From positions 1 through 49,717 of the forward strand of contig DVHM01000189.1 in NCBI GenBank assembly GCA_018712125.1: a stretch of 49,717 bases of DNA. The letters are read 5' to 3'. The position numbers were made by a program, and so were the translations under genes. Below are positions 7,692 through 15,820 of the stretch, piece by piece. The stretch comes from Pullilachnospira_A gallistercoris (GTDB lineage: Bacteria; Bacillota; Clostridia; Lachnospirales; Lachnospiraceae). The notes below the pieces were generated by a model. It ran no database searches, was not told the DNA's origin, and saw only the letters and a list, made by a program, of their open reading frames with translations. Position 1 is the stretch's first letter. Each line of letters starts with the position of its first letter.

Positions 7692-9434
7692 TTAATCTTC
7701 CGGACGCACGCCGGACAGGGACGGATGGATCGTCATGGAGTAGTTGGTGTGGTAGATCACAAATCCCGGCACAGCGCTGTTGGGTTTTTTTACATTTTTT
7801 TTCTGAAGATAGTCCACGTCGACCTTCTCGCTGTCCCGGCCGTTGGAGTAGTAGGCTGCCACAGCCGCCGCGGTCTCGTAGGTGTCGTCGGGGAGTTCCC
7901 TGTTTTCCGAGCGGACGATGACGTGGGAGCCCGGAATGCCCTTGGCGTGGAACCACCAGTCGTTGCCGGAGGCGAAGCGGAAGGTCAGCTCGTCGTTCTG
8001 ATAGTTGTTTTTTCCCACATAAATATGAAAGCCGTTGGCGTCCACATAGTGCAGCGGCCGGCTCTTTTTCTGCATTTTGTTCTTTTTGCGGCCGCCTTTC
8101 GCCTTCAGATATCCGTAGGCTGCCAGCTCGTCCCGGATGATATCCAGATCCTCCTCGGATTCCGCGAAATTCAGGGAACTCTCGATGGACTGGAGATGGG
8201 CCAGAGATTCCTTTGTCTCCCGTATCTGTGTCTGAAGCGCCTCGTCGGTCCGTTTGAGCTTGCTGTAGCGGTCAAAATATTTTTTCGCGTTGTCCATGGC
8301 GCTTAAGGTGTCGTCCAGAGGGATGGTAATCTCGCTGCCGTCATAGTAGTTGGTAACCTGAGCGTTTTTTGCTCCGGCGGGAATCTGATAGCCGTAAGTG
8401 TGGAGCAGCTCTCCGTAGAGGCGGTACTTTTCCCGCTTGGCGGTGTCCTCCTGCTGGCGCAGCTGAAGCTGCAGCTTCTTGGAGGTGCGCTCCAGAAGTG
8501 TCGAAATATGCCGGCGCAGATCGGAGGATTTCTGGTGCATGACGGTGTGACGGTTCTTCTTCGCGTAGTAGCGTTCCAGCGCCTCGGACATGGAGGCGCA
8601 GACCTCCTGGGTCTTATCCGCGTACATGCCGATCGGGAAGGGCGCGAACTCCAGCGGCACATCCTGATCGTACAGGATGACGGGCTGATAATCGTCATTT
8701 TTCAGCCGTCCCATAAGACGGTGGAAGGCGTCATACAAACGCAGCAGATCCGTGTGATCCAGGGAGGCGGTGGACTGATCCCCGTCGAGCTCTGCCTGAT
8801 AGCAGATTTCCTGGGCCATGAGCGGGCTGATGCCCGTATAGCTCTGGTAAATCGCGCGGTATACGGGCGCCGGGCAGGAGTCTACGCGGGCGAGGAAGGA
8901 ATCTTTTTCGACGGAGAGTGGATTCTCTTTGCCCTCCTGGGTGGGGATAAAGTAGGTTCTGCCGGGAAGCACTTCCCGCACGGAGCTCATCTGGGCGGAG
9001 ATGTGCTTGATGCTGTCGATGATGATATTGTTTTCATCGCAGAAAATAATATTGCTGTGTTTGCCCATCAGCTCCACATACAGATATTTTACGCCGGGAT
9101 CGCCCATTTCATTTAAGTGTTCGATGGAAAAACATAAAACCCGTTCCAGTCCGGGCTGGGTCACGGAAAGGACTTTGCCGTTCCCGATATATTTGCGCAG
9201 CACCATACAGAAATTCGGCGCGGTCAGCGGACTGGGCTTGTTTTCCGATGTGAAGCAGGCGAAGGGAAGGGACGCGTTCGCGGACAGCAGCAAGCGTCTG
9301 GTCTGTCCGGGAATTTTGAAGGTAAAGAGCAGTTCCTCCTTCTCCGGCTGCGCGATTTTTCCGATTCTCTGATTCTGCAGGCTGCTGTTGAGCTCGTGAG
9401 CAAGGCAGTGCAGAGTGATGCCATCCAGTGCCAT
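7692..9434 (-). CDS. rqcH: RqcH, NFACT family ribosome quality control protein
   Basis: 580 residues with NFACT-N at about 1-200, a long coiled-coil middle part (about 280-440) and NFACT-R at about 460-575 (HIYVGKNNYQND, WWFHAKGIPGSHVI). RqcH binds stalled 50S subunits and recruits alanyl-tRNA to build C-terminal alanine tails. The residue pair known as D97-R98 in Bacillus is E97-R98 here (GLERVL). GGAGG is correctly placed before the ATG. It is divergent from yicC, as yloA is near yloC in Bacillus. Older annotations call this family fibronectin-binding protein. Confidence 0.95.
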   Translation of the reverse strand: MALDGITLHCLAHELNSSLQNQRIGKIAQPEKEELLFTFKIPGQTRRLLLSANASLPFACFTSENKPSPLTAPNFCMVLRKYIGNGKVLSVTQPGLERVLCFSIEHLNEMGDPGVKYLYVELMGKHSNIIFCDENNIIIDSIKHISAQMSSVREVLPGRTYFIPTQEGKENPLSVEKDSFLARVDSCPAPVYRAIYQSYTGISPLMAQEICYQAELDGDQSTASLDHTDLLRLYDAFHRLMGRLKNDDYQPVILYDQDVPLEFAPFPIGMYADKTQEVCASMSEALERYYAKKNRHTVMHQKSSDLRRHISTLLERTSKKLQLQLRQQEDTAKREKYRLYGELLHTYGYQIPAGAKNAQVTNYYDGSEITIPLDDTLSAMDNAKKYFDRYSKLKRTDEALQTQIRETKESLAHLQSIESSLNFAESEEDLDIIRDELAAYGYLKAKGGRKKNKMQKKSRPLHYVDANGFHIYVGKNNYQNDELTFRFASGNDWWFHAKGIPGSHVIVRSENRELPDDTYETAAAVAAYYSNGRDSEKVDVDYLQKKNVKKPNSAVPGFVIYHTNYSMTIHPSLSGVRPED

Positions 9435-9511
9435 ATATATCTACCTCCGTATGTTCAAAAAAACTGATCGGTACCGCCTCTTTTTCGCCGGGGCGGCGCC
9501 GGATATCTCTC

Positions 9512-9540
9512 AGTATAGCTCAAACCGGAAAAAATGAAAA
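9512..9540 (-). promoter_or_regulatory. rqcH promoter
   Basis: Minus strand: TTTTCA, 17-base spacer, TATACT. The -35 box is weak. It lies back to back with the yicC promoter in the 185-base divergent gap. Confidence 0.5.
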
Positions 9541-9558
9541 CCTTCCGCCAGATTTAAT

Positions 9559-9587
9559 TTGACGAAATTTTGTAAAATCACTATAAT
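9559..9587 (+). promoter_or_regulatory. promoter of yicC-remA-gmk-rpoZ
   Basis: TTGACG at 9559-9564, exactly 17 bases, then TATAAT at 9582-9587: a near-consensus sigma-A promoter. The message would begin about 25 bases before the yicC ATG. Confidence 0.75.
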
Positions 9588-9619
9588 ATACTTATCTATG
9601 CATACACGGAGGCATCCTT

Positions 9620-10498
9620 ATGATAAAAAGTATGACCGGCTATGGCAGGGGGATTCGAGAGGACGGCACAAGAAAGGTAACCGTGGAGATCAAATCTGTC
9701 AACCACCGGTATCTGGATTTGAATATGAAGCTGCCGAGGAAATGCAATCCCCTGGAGACGCAGCTGCGGAAGTATCTGGCGTCCTGTATTGGCCGGGGAA
9801 AGGTGGATGTCTACATCTCCCTGGAGGAATCCGCTGAGGTTTCCTGCCGGGTGGTCCGCAACGACAGTCTGGCGGCCATGTATCTGGATCAGATGCGGCG
9901 GATATCGGAGAAATTTCATCTGGAGGATGACGTCACGGTGTCCCGCCTCTGCGCTTATCCCGATATTCTGACCGTGGAGGATCCACAGGAGGACGCCGGT
10001 GATCTGCTTCCCCTGGTCACAGACGCCATCGACGCGGCGCTGGAGCAGTTTCTTGCCAACCGTGAAATGGAAGGGGAGCGGCTGTGTCAGGATCTTCTGG
10101 AGAAACTCACGGCCATGGAGCAGGACGTCGCGATCCTGAAAGAGCGGACGCCGCAGATCCTGGAGGAGTACCGCGCCCGGCTGACCCAGAAGGTAAGAGA
10201 ACTGCTGGGAGATACGTCGCTGGACGAGAACCGGATCGCTTCGGAAGTCATCATCTACGCGGATAAGATCTGCATTGATGAGGAGATCGTCCGTCTGGAA
10301 AGCCATGTGGCGCAGATGCGGCATGCGCTGGAGAATGGCGGCGAGGTGGGGCGGAAGCTGGATTTTATCGCCCAGGAGATGAACCGGGAGGCCAACACAG
10401 TGTTGTCCAAATCCACGGATGTGACCATCGCCAACGTGGGAATTTCCCTGAAGACACGGATCGAAAAAGTGAGGGAACAGGTACAGAATATCGAGTAG
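9620..10498 (+). CDS. YicC/YloC family endoribonuclease
   Basis: 292 residues, standard length. The start MIKSMTGYGRG is the family hallmark, followed by the EIKSVNHRYLD block; the C-terminal DUF1732 part contains EVGRKLDFIAQEMNREANT. Members cut RNA endonucleolytically in E. coli and Bacillus. It is the first gene of a four-gene operon with remA, gmk and rpoZ, an order shared with Bacillus. ACGGAGG lies before the ATG. Confidence 0.95.
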   Translation: MIKSMTGYGRGIREDGTRKVTVEIKSVNHRYLDLNMKLPRKCNPLETQLRKYLASCIGRGKVDVYISLEESAEVSCRVVRNDSLAAMYLDQMRRISEKFHLEDDVTVSRLCAYPDILTVEDPQEDAGDLLPLVTDAIDAALEQFLANREMEGERLCQDLLEKLTAMEQDVAILKERTPQILEEYRARLTQKVRELLGDTSLDENRIASEVIIYADKICIDEEIVRLESHVAQMRHALENGGEVGRKLDFIAQEMNREANTVLSKSTDVTIANVGISLKTRIEKVREQVQNIE

Positions 10499-10506
10499 GT
10501 AGGACT

Positions 10507-10770
10507 ATGTTTTTTGTAAATATCGGCTTTGGCAATATTATACAGGCAGACAGAATTGTCGCCATGATTACGCCGGATTCCGCGCCGGCGAAGCGCATGG
10601 TGCAGAGGGCAAAAGAGGAGGGGAATATTGTGGACGCGACCCAGGGCAGAAAGACCAAGGCGGTCATCATCACGGACGGACCGCTGGTGTTGTCGGCTCT
10701 TTTGCCGGAAACCATCGCAAACCGCACCAGAGGTGCCGCGGAGAGGGAGGAGATTGGAAATGAAGCATGA
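10507..10770 (+). CDS. remA: RemA, DUF370 family DNA-binding regulator
   Basis: 87 residues with the RemA core (FVNIGFGNII, then the SAPAKRMVQRAKEEG helix and RKTKAVIITD). In Bacillus RemA forms rings that bind DNA and activates extracellular matrix and osmoprotection genes. The gene lies between yicC and gmk, its conserved location, and overlaps the gmk start by 11 bases, which suggests translational coupling. The C-terminal tail (about 73-87) is less conserved. Confidence 0.93.
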   Translation: MFFVNIGFGNIIQADRIVAMITPDSAPAKRMVQRAKEEGNIVDATQGRKTKAVIITDGPLVLSALLPETIANRTRGAAEREEIGNEA

Positions 10771-11398
10771 AAATGGTCTGATTATTGTTTTATCGGGATT
10801 TTCCGGAGCGGGAAAAGGTACCATCATGAAGCACCTTCTCGAGACCTATCCCGGAGAATACTGTCTCTCCATTTCCGCCACCACACGTCAGATGCGCGAC
10901 GGCGAGCAGGAGGGCAGGGAGTATTTCTTCAAGACACGGGAGGAATTTGACGCAATGATCGCCAACCGGGAGCTGCTGGAATATGCCACCTTCAACGGCA
11001 ATTCCTACGGGACGCCCCGGGACTATGTGGAAAAGCTGGTGTCGGAGGGGAAGGATGTGATCCTTGAGATCGAGATCCAGGGAGCGCTTCAGGTGCGGGA
11101 ACTTTACCCGGACGCCCTTCTGCTCTTTGTGATGCCTCCCTCCGCCGACGAGCTGAAAGAGCGGCTGGTGGGCAGGGGAACGGAGTCCCCGGAGGTCATC
11201 GCCCAGAGACTGGCGATCTCCGCCAAAGAGTCCCAGTTCATGCCTCAGTATGATTATCTGGTGGTAAACGACGTTCTCGAGGAGAGTGTCAGGCAGGTAC
11301 ATGAGATCATCCAGAGCGAGCACTATCGCGTGGAGCGAAATCATTTGACCATAAAAAAAATGCAGGAAGATTTAAAGAAGTTTGAAAGGAGTATGTAA
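10760..11398 (+). CDS. gmk: guanylate kinase
   Basis: 212 residues. The P-loop SGFSGAGKGTI lies at about residues 12-22; the GMP-binding stretch SATTRQMRDGEQEGREYFF follows near 37. It converts GMP to GDP with ATP. A longer frame runs upstream through remA in another frame, but the GGGAGGAG at 10745-10752 points to the ATG at 10760. The stop lies one base before the rpoZ start codon. Confidence 0.97.
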   Translation: MKHENGLIIVLSGFSGAGKGTIMKHLLETYPGEYCLSISATTRQMRDGEQEGREYFFKTREEFDAMIANRELLEYATFNGNSYGTPRDYVEKLVSEGKDVILEIEIQGALQVRELYPDALLLFVMPPSADELKERLVGRGTESPEVIAQRLAISAKESQFMPQYDYLVVNDVLEESVRQVHEIIQSEHYRVERNHLTIKKMQEDLKKFERSM

Positions 11399-11399
11399 C

Positions 11400-11723
11400 A
11401 TGATACACCCGTCCTATGTGGAATTGATGAAAGTGGTAAACGACAACGTGGAAATCGGAGAGGAGCCGGTGGTAAACAGCCGCTACAGCATTGTGTGCGC
11501 GACCGCCAAGAGAGCCCGTCAGATCATCGACGGCGCAGAGCCTCTGGTTCCCTATTCCGCTTCAGAGAAACCCCTGTCCATCGCGGTGGATGAACTCTAT
11601 CAGGGCAAGCTGAAGATTCTCACCGAGGAGGAAGCCCGGGAGATGGAGGAGCAGGAACAGGAGCGCGCGGAGGCTCAGGAGCAGACAACAGAGGACTCGG
11701 CTGAGGAGCCGGAGGAAATGTAG
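11400..11723 (+). CDS. rpoZ: RNA polymerase omega subunit
   Basis: 107 residues. The omega core (SRYSIVCATAKRARQI, then KPLSIAVDELYQGKL) fills residues 1-75; the remaining 30 residues are an acidic, glutamate-rich tail. The ATG at 11400 is preceded by AAAGGAG and is preferred over an upstream in-frame TTG at 11382 inside gmk. It assists assembly of RNA polymerase. Position after gmk is conserved in Firmicutes. Confidence 0.95.
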   Translation: MIHPSYVELMKVVNDNVEIGEEPVVNSRYSIVCATAKRARQIIDGAEPLVPYSASEKPLSIAVDELYQGKLKILTEEEAREMEEQEQERAEAQEQTTEDSAEEPEEM

Positions 11724-11734
11724 GGGATATACCG

Positions 11735-13060
11735 ATGAAAATTCTTTTTGTATCCCTTGGATGCGACAAAAATCTGGTGGATTCCGAGCATATGCTGGCC
11801 ATGCTGCGGCGTGAGGGCTTTGAACTGACCGACGACGAGGCGGAGGCGGACGCCATTGTGGTAAATACCTGTTGTTTCATTCACGACGCCATGGAGGAGA
11901 GCATTCAGACTCTGATCGATCTGGGCCGCTACAAGGAGGAGGGATCTCTGAAAGCTCTGGTGGCTGTGGGATGTCTCGCACAGCGGTATGCCCAGGAGAT
12001 TCGTCAGGAAATTCCGGAGGTGGACGCCATTGTGGGCACCAACGCCTACGACGAGATTGTGGCGGTGCTGCGCAGTACCCTGAAGGGAGAGCGCCCGACG
12101 GTCATCCGGCCCCTGAAAGGGCTCTGCGATGACAACGCGGGGCGTGTTCTGACCACCGGCGGTCACTACGCCTACCTGAAGATCGCCGAGGGATGTGACA
12201 AGCGGTGTACCTACTGCGTCATTCCCCAGATTCGCGGCGATTACCGCAGCGTTCCCATGGAACAGCTTGTGGCGGAGGCGGCCGATCTGGTAAATCAGGG
12301 CGTACAGGAACTGATTCTCGTGGCCCAGGAGACGACCGTTTACGGCCGGGATCTCTACGGGAAAAAGGCGTTGCCGGAACTGCTTACCCGTCTCGGTGCG
12401 CTGGAGGGGCTTCGATGGATCCGGCTGCTGTACTGCTATCCCGAGGAGATTACCGGGGAACTGATGGATGTGATGGCATCCAACCCGAAGATCTGTCACT
12501 ATATTGACATGCCGATTCAGCACTGCAATGACGAGATCCTGCGCCGGATGGGGCGCAGAACCAGCCGGCAGGATATCGAGGAGATCATCGCCGCTCTCAG
12601 GAAGAGAATGCCGGACATCGCCATCCGCACGACGCTGATCTGCGGATTTCCGGGAGAGAATCAGGCTCAGCATGAGGAACTTCTGGATTTTATCCGCCAG
12701 ATGAAGTTCGACCGTCTGGGGGCTTTTCCCTACTCCAGACAGGAGCAGACACCCGCCGCGGATTTCGAGCATCAGGTGCCCGAGGAGACGAAGAAACTCT
12801 GGGCCGATGAAGTTATGGAACTTCAGCAGGAAGTCTCCGCGGCAAAGAATGAGACCTTTGTCGGAAAACGGCTGGAAGCCTTCGTGGAGGGCAAGGTGGC
12901 GGACGAGCCGGTGTATATCGGCAGGACCTACCGGGACGCGCCGGATGTGGATGGATATGTATTCATCTCATCGGAGCGGGAACTTGTGACCGGGGAGTTT
13001 GTCGAGGTGGACATTACCGGCGCTTATGAATATGATTTGATAGGAGATCTGGCAGAATGA
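11735..13060 (+). CDS. rimO: ribosomal protein S12 methylthiotransferase RimO
   Basis: 441 residues, full length. An N-terminal UPF0004 domain begins MKILFVSLGCDKNLVDSE with cluster cysteines at residue 10, near 46 and near 80. The radical-SAM cluster CDKRCTYC lies near residues 153-160, and a C-terminal TRAM domain ends the protein. It adds a methylthio group to an aspartate of S12. GCDKNLVDS rather than the MiaB form GCQMN supports RimO. The last codons overlap the pgsA start (ATGA), which indicates coupling. Confidence 0.96.
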   Translation: MKILFVSLGCDKNLVDSEHMLAMLRREGFELTDDEAEADAIVVNTCCFIHDAMEESIQTLIDLGRYKEEGSLKALVAVGCLAQRYAQEIRQEIPEVDAIVGTNAYDEIVAVLRSTLKGERPTVIRPLKGLCDDNAGRVLTTGGHYAYLKIAEGCDKRCTYCVIPQIRGDYRSVPMEQLVAEAADLVNQGVQELILVAQETTVYGRDLYGKKALPELLTRLGALEGLRWIRLLYCYPEEITGELMDVMASNPKICHYIDMPIQHCNDEILRRMGRRTSRQDIEEIIAALRKRMPDIAIRTTLICGFPGENQAQHEELLDFIRQMKFDRLGAFPYSRQEQTPAADFEHQVPEETKKLWADEVMELQQEVSAAKNETFVGKRLEAFVEGKVADEPVYIGRTYRDAPDVDGYVFISSERELVTGEFVEVDITGAYEYDLIGDLAE

Positions 13061-13599
13061 ATTTACCAAATAAACTGACGATTTTTCGTGTGATATTGAT
13101 TCCCTTTTTTGTGCTCTTTCTGTTGCTGGAGCCGGACAATCAGACCTTCCGTCTGATCGCGGATCTGATCTTTATCGTGGCCAGCCTTACAGATATGCTG
13201 GATGGAAAGATCGCGAGAAAGTATCATCTGGTAACCAATTTCGGAAAATTTATGGATCCGCTGGCAGACAAACTGCTGGTGTGCGCGGCGATGGTGTGTC
13301 TGGTGGCAACCGGACAGCTTGCCGCCTGGATTGTTATCATCATTATCAGCAGAGAGTTCATCATCAGCGGATTCCGTCTGATTGCCTCTGACAACGGCAT
13401 TGTGATCGCTGCCAGCATGTGGGGCAAATTCAAGACCGTGTTCCAGATGCTGATGATTATCGTGCTGATCGCCAACATCCCGCTGGCGGCTTTCGACATG
13501 ATCGGAACCGTGCTGACCTATGTGGCGCTGGTGCTGACTGTGGTGTCTCTGGTGGACTATATTGCCAAAAATAAAGACATCCTGAAAGAGCAGAAGTGA
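13057..13599 (+). CDS. pgsA: CDP-diacylglycerol-glycerol-3-phosphate 3-phosphatidyltransferase
   Basis: 180 residues with about five membrane segments. The CDP-alcohol phosphotransferase motif D-xx-DG-xx-AR-x8-G-xxx-D-xxx-D is complete near residues 46-70 (DMLDGKIAR ... GKFMDPLAD). It makes phosphatidylglycerol phosphate, the first committed step to phosphatidylglycerol and cardiolipin. Its start overlaps rimO and its stop overlaps the pncC start, so the three are tightly coupled. Confidence 0.96.
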   Translation: MNLPNKLTIFRVILIPFFVLFLLLEPDNQTFRLIADLIFIVASLTDMLDGKIARKYHLVTNFGKFMDPLADKLLVCAAMVCLVATGQLAAWIVIIIISREFIISGFRLIASDNGIVIAASMWGKFKTVFQMLMIIVLIANIPLAAFDMIGTVLTYVALVLTVVSLVDYIAKNKDILKEQK

Positions 13600-14078
13600 T
13601 GGCAGCGGCGGAGATTATTGAGAAACTGACCAGGCATGGTAAGACGGTGGCCGTGGCGGAGTCCTGCACCGGTGGGATGATCTGCAGCATGCTGGTGGAG
13701 CAGGCCGGAGCTTCCGCCTGTTTCGCGGAGGGATATGTGACTTACTCCAACGAGGCGAAGGAGAAAAATCTCGGCGTATCTCACGAGGTGCTGGAAGCCT
13801 GCGGCGCGGTGAGCGAGCAGACAGCCCGGCAGATGGCGGAGGGCGTTCGCAGGCGCGGGGAGGCTGACTACGGTGTGGCCACGACCGGAATTGCGGGGCC
13901 GGATGGCGGAACTGCGGAGAAGCCGGTGGGACTGGTATACATAGCATGCGCTCATGCCGCAGGAACGCAGGTGGAACGCCATGTGTTTTCCGGAGACCGC
14001 ACCCGGGTGCGCACCCAGGCGGCCGAAAGAGCTCTCGCCCTCCTGGAGGAATGTATGGCAAAGGAGCAGAGCCTATGA
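13599..14078 (+). CDS. pncC: nicotinamide-nucleotide amidohydrolase PncC (CinA C-terminal domain)
   Basis: 159 residues, only the C-terminal CinA domain without the N-terminal COG1058 domain. The signatures VAVESCTGGMI and ATTGIAGPDGGTAEKPVG are present. It deamidates NMN to nicotinic acid mononucleotide in NAD recycling. Start choice is between GTG at 13596 and ATG at 13599; the ATG shares a base with the pgsA stop. The order pgsA-cinA is common in Firmicutes, although there recA usually follows and does not here. Confidence 0.93.
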   Translation: MAAAEIIEKLTRHGKTVAVAESCTGGMICSMLVEQAGASACFAEGYVTYSNEAKEKNLGVSHEVLEACGAVSEQTARQMAEGVRRRGEADYGVATTGIAGPDGGTAEKPVGLVYIACAHAAGTQVERHVFSGDRTRVRTQAAERALALLEECMAKEQSL

Positions 14079-14629
14079 GAGTGATAGGGGGCAGCCGCAA
14101 ACGGATGCCGCTGGAGACGATAAAGGGAATGGAGACCCGTCCCACCACGGACCGGATCAAGGAGACGCTCTTTAACATGCTGCAGCCGGAGATTTATCAG
14201 TGCCGGTTTCTGGATCTCTTCGCGGGAAGCGGACAGATGGGAATCGAGGCTTTGAGCCGGGGAGCCAGGGAGGCGGTGTTCGTCGAGAAAAACCTGGCCG
14301 CGGCCCGGTGTATCAAGAGAAACCTTGCCTTTACCCGCCTGGAGGAGACCGGTCGTCTCTACACGCGGGATGTCATGGATTTTCTGCAGCATCCCGGCGG
14401 GGAAGAGCCCTTTGATTTGATCTTTCTCGACCCGCCCTACGACAAAGGGCTGGAGGAAAAAGCCCTCGCGCTGCTTGCCGATGGCCCGCTCCTGGCAGAG
14501 GACGCCCTGATTGTAGTGGAGGCTTCCCTGCAGACGGATTTTTCCTACCTGGATGACCTGGGATATGAACAGATACGGCAGAAGAAATATAAAACAAATC
14601 AACATGTGTTTATCACAAGAGGACAGTAA
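14075..14629 (+). CDS. rsmD: 16S rRNA (guanine966-N2)-methyltransferase RsmD
   Basis: 184 residues. SAM-binding motif DLFAGSGQMGIEALSRGA and the catalytic FLDPPYDKG are both present, as is the N-terminal RVIGGS start. It methylates G966 of 16S rRNA. The ATG at 14075 follows AAAGGAG and overlaps the pncC stop as ATGA; the longer in-frame extension into pncC is spurious. It is followed one base later by coaD, as ylbH-coaD in Bacillus. Confidence 0.95.
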   Translation: MRVIGGSRKRMPLETIKGMETRPTTDRIKETLFNMLQPEIYQCRFLDLFAGSGQMGIEALSRGAREAVFVEKNLAAARCIKRNLAFTRLEETGRLYTRDVMDFLQHPGGEEPFDLIFLDPPYDKGLEEKALALLADGPLLAEDALIVVEASLQTDFSYLDDLGYEQIRQKKYKTNQHVFITRGQ

Positions 14630-14630
14630 T

Positions 14631-15113
14631 ATGAGAAAGGCAATTTATCCCGGCAGCTTTGACCCGATTACCTTCGGGCATCTGGACATCATTGATCGCG
14701 CATCGCGTCTGTTTGACGAGCTGATCATCGGTGTTTTGTACAACAGTCAAAAAAATGCGTTGTTTTCCATAAATGAACGTGTTAGTATGATAGAAGAATT
14801 GACAGAAGATTACCCGAATGTGAGAGCTGTGGCTTTTGAGGGACTGCTGGTGGATTTTGCGAAAGAAATGCAGGCCAATGTGGTGGTCCGCGGACTGCGG
14901 GCAGTGACGGATTTCGAGTATGAGATTCAGATTGCCCAGACAAACAAGGTGGAATATCCGGATCTGGAGACGATTTTTCTCACGACGTCCCTGAACTATT
15001 CCTATTTGAGTTCCACGATTGTCAGAGAGTTCGCGTCCTACGGCGGGGATATTTCCAGATTTGTCCCGGCGCAGATTATTCCAAAGATACAGGAGAAATA
15101 TCATCAATTATAA
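14631..15113 (+). CDS. coaD: phosphopantetheine adenylyltransferase
   Basis: 160 residues, normal size. It starts MRKAIYPGSFDPITFGH, which holds the nucleotidyltransferase (T/H)xGH site, and ends with the SSTIVRE motif. It makes dephospho-CoA from 4'-phosphopantetheine and ATP. The start ATG lies directly after the rsmD stop with AAGAGGA upstream, so the two are translated together. Confidence 0.97.
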   Translation: MRKAIYPGSFDPITFGHLDIIDRASRLFDELIIGVLYNSQKNALFSINERVSMIEELTEDYPNVRAVAFEGLLVDFAKEMQANVVVRGLRAVTDFEYEIQIAQTNKVEYPDLETIFLTTSLNYSYLSSTIVREFASYGGDISRFVPAQIIPKIQEKYHQL

Positions 15114-15124
15114 AGGAGAAGATT

Positions 15125-15820
15125 ATGGCAAGCAGAATTGAAGAAATCATTGAGGAAATCGAAGATTATATTGACAGCTGCAAGCCCTCCGCGTTTTCCA
15201 GCTCCAAGATTGTCGTCAACCGGGACGAGCTGGAAGGCCTTCTGGAGGAACTGCGGACCAAGACGCCGGATGAGATCAAGCGCTATCAGAAGATTATAAG
15301 CAATAAGGAGGCCATCCTGGCAGATGCCCAGAGCAAGGCGGACGCTATCATCGCCCAGGCCCAGATCCAGACCAATGAGCTGGTGAGTGAGCATCAGATC
15401 ATGCAACAGGCATACGCCCAGGCCAACGAGGTGGTCATGATCGCCACCAAGAATGCCCAGGAGATGCTGGACAAGGCCACAGAGGATGCCAACAACATCC
15501 GCCTGAGCGCGATCAGCTACACGGACGATCTTCTCAAGAAAATCGAGGATGTGCTGGTCAGCTCCATGGACACCACGAGAGCCAGAACCGACAGCTATCT
15601 GGCCTCCATGCAGGGCTTTCTGGATGTGGTTATCTCCAACCGTATGGAGCTGTCATCGGGCAGTGCCGACGAGGAGGAGACCCGGGAGGCACAGCCGGCG
15701 GAGGAGCAGCCTCAGGAGAATACCGCTGCGCCTCAGGAGAAGGAGAGCAGCGAGTCCGCCGACGAGGATCTGAAGGATCTGGATGTGCCGGAGCATTTCT
15801 TCAACGGGAAAGAATCGTGA
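15125..15820 (+). CDS. coiled-coil protein of unknown function downstream of coaD
   Basis: 231 residues, acidic, with no signal or membrane segment. Residues about 1-60 are helical. Residues about 60-165 are an alanine/glutamine-rich coiled coil (ADAQSKADAIIAQAQIQ) that resembles ATP synthase subunit b/E-type stalks or DivIVA-like proteins. The last 60 residues are disordered and acidic (EE-Q-A-S rich). It follows coaD by 11 bases with AAAGGAG and so belongs to that operon. Its last 20 bases overlap the 3' end of the opposing ylbJ gene. Annotations such as V-type ATPase subunit are likely due to composition alone. Confidence 0.8.
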   Translation: MASRIEEIIEEIEDYIDSCKPSAFSSSKIVVNRDELEGLLEELRTKTPDEIKRYQKIISNKEAILADAQSKADAIIAQAQIQTNELVSEHQIMQQAYAQANEVVMIATKNAQEMLDKATEDANNIRLSAISYTDDLLKKIEDVLVSSMDTTRARTDSYLASMQGFLDVVISNRMELSSGSADEEETREAQPAEEQPQENTAAPQEKESSESADEDLKDLDVPEHFFNGKES

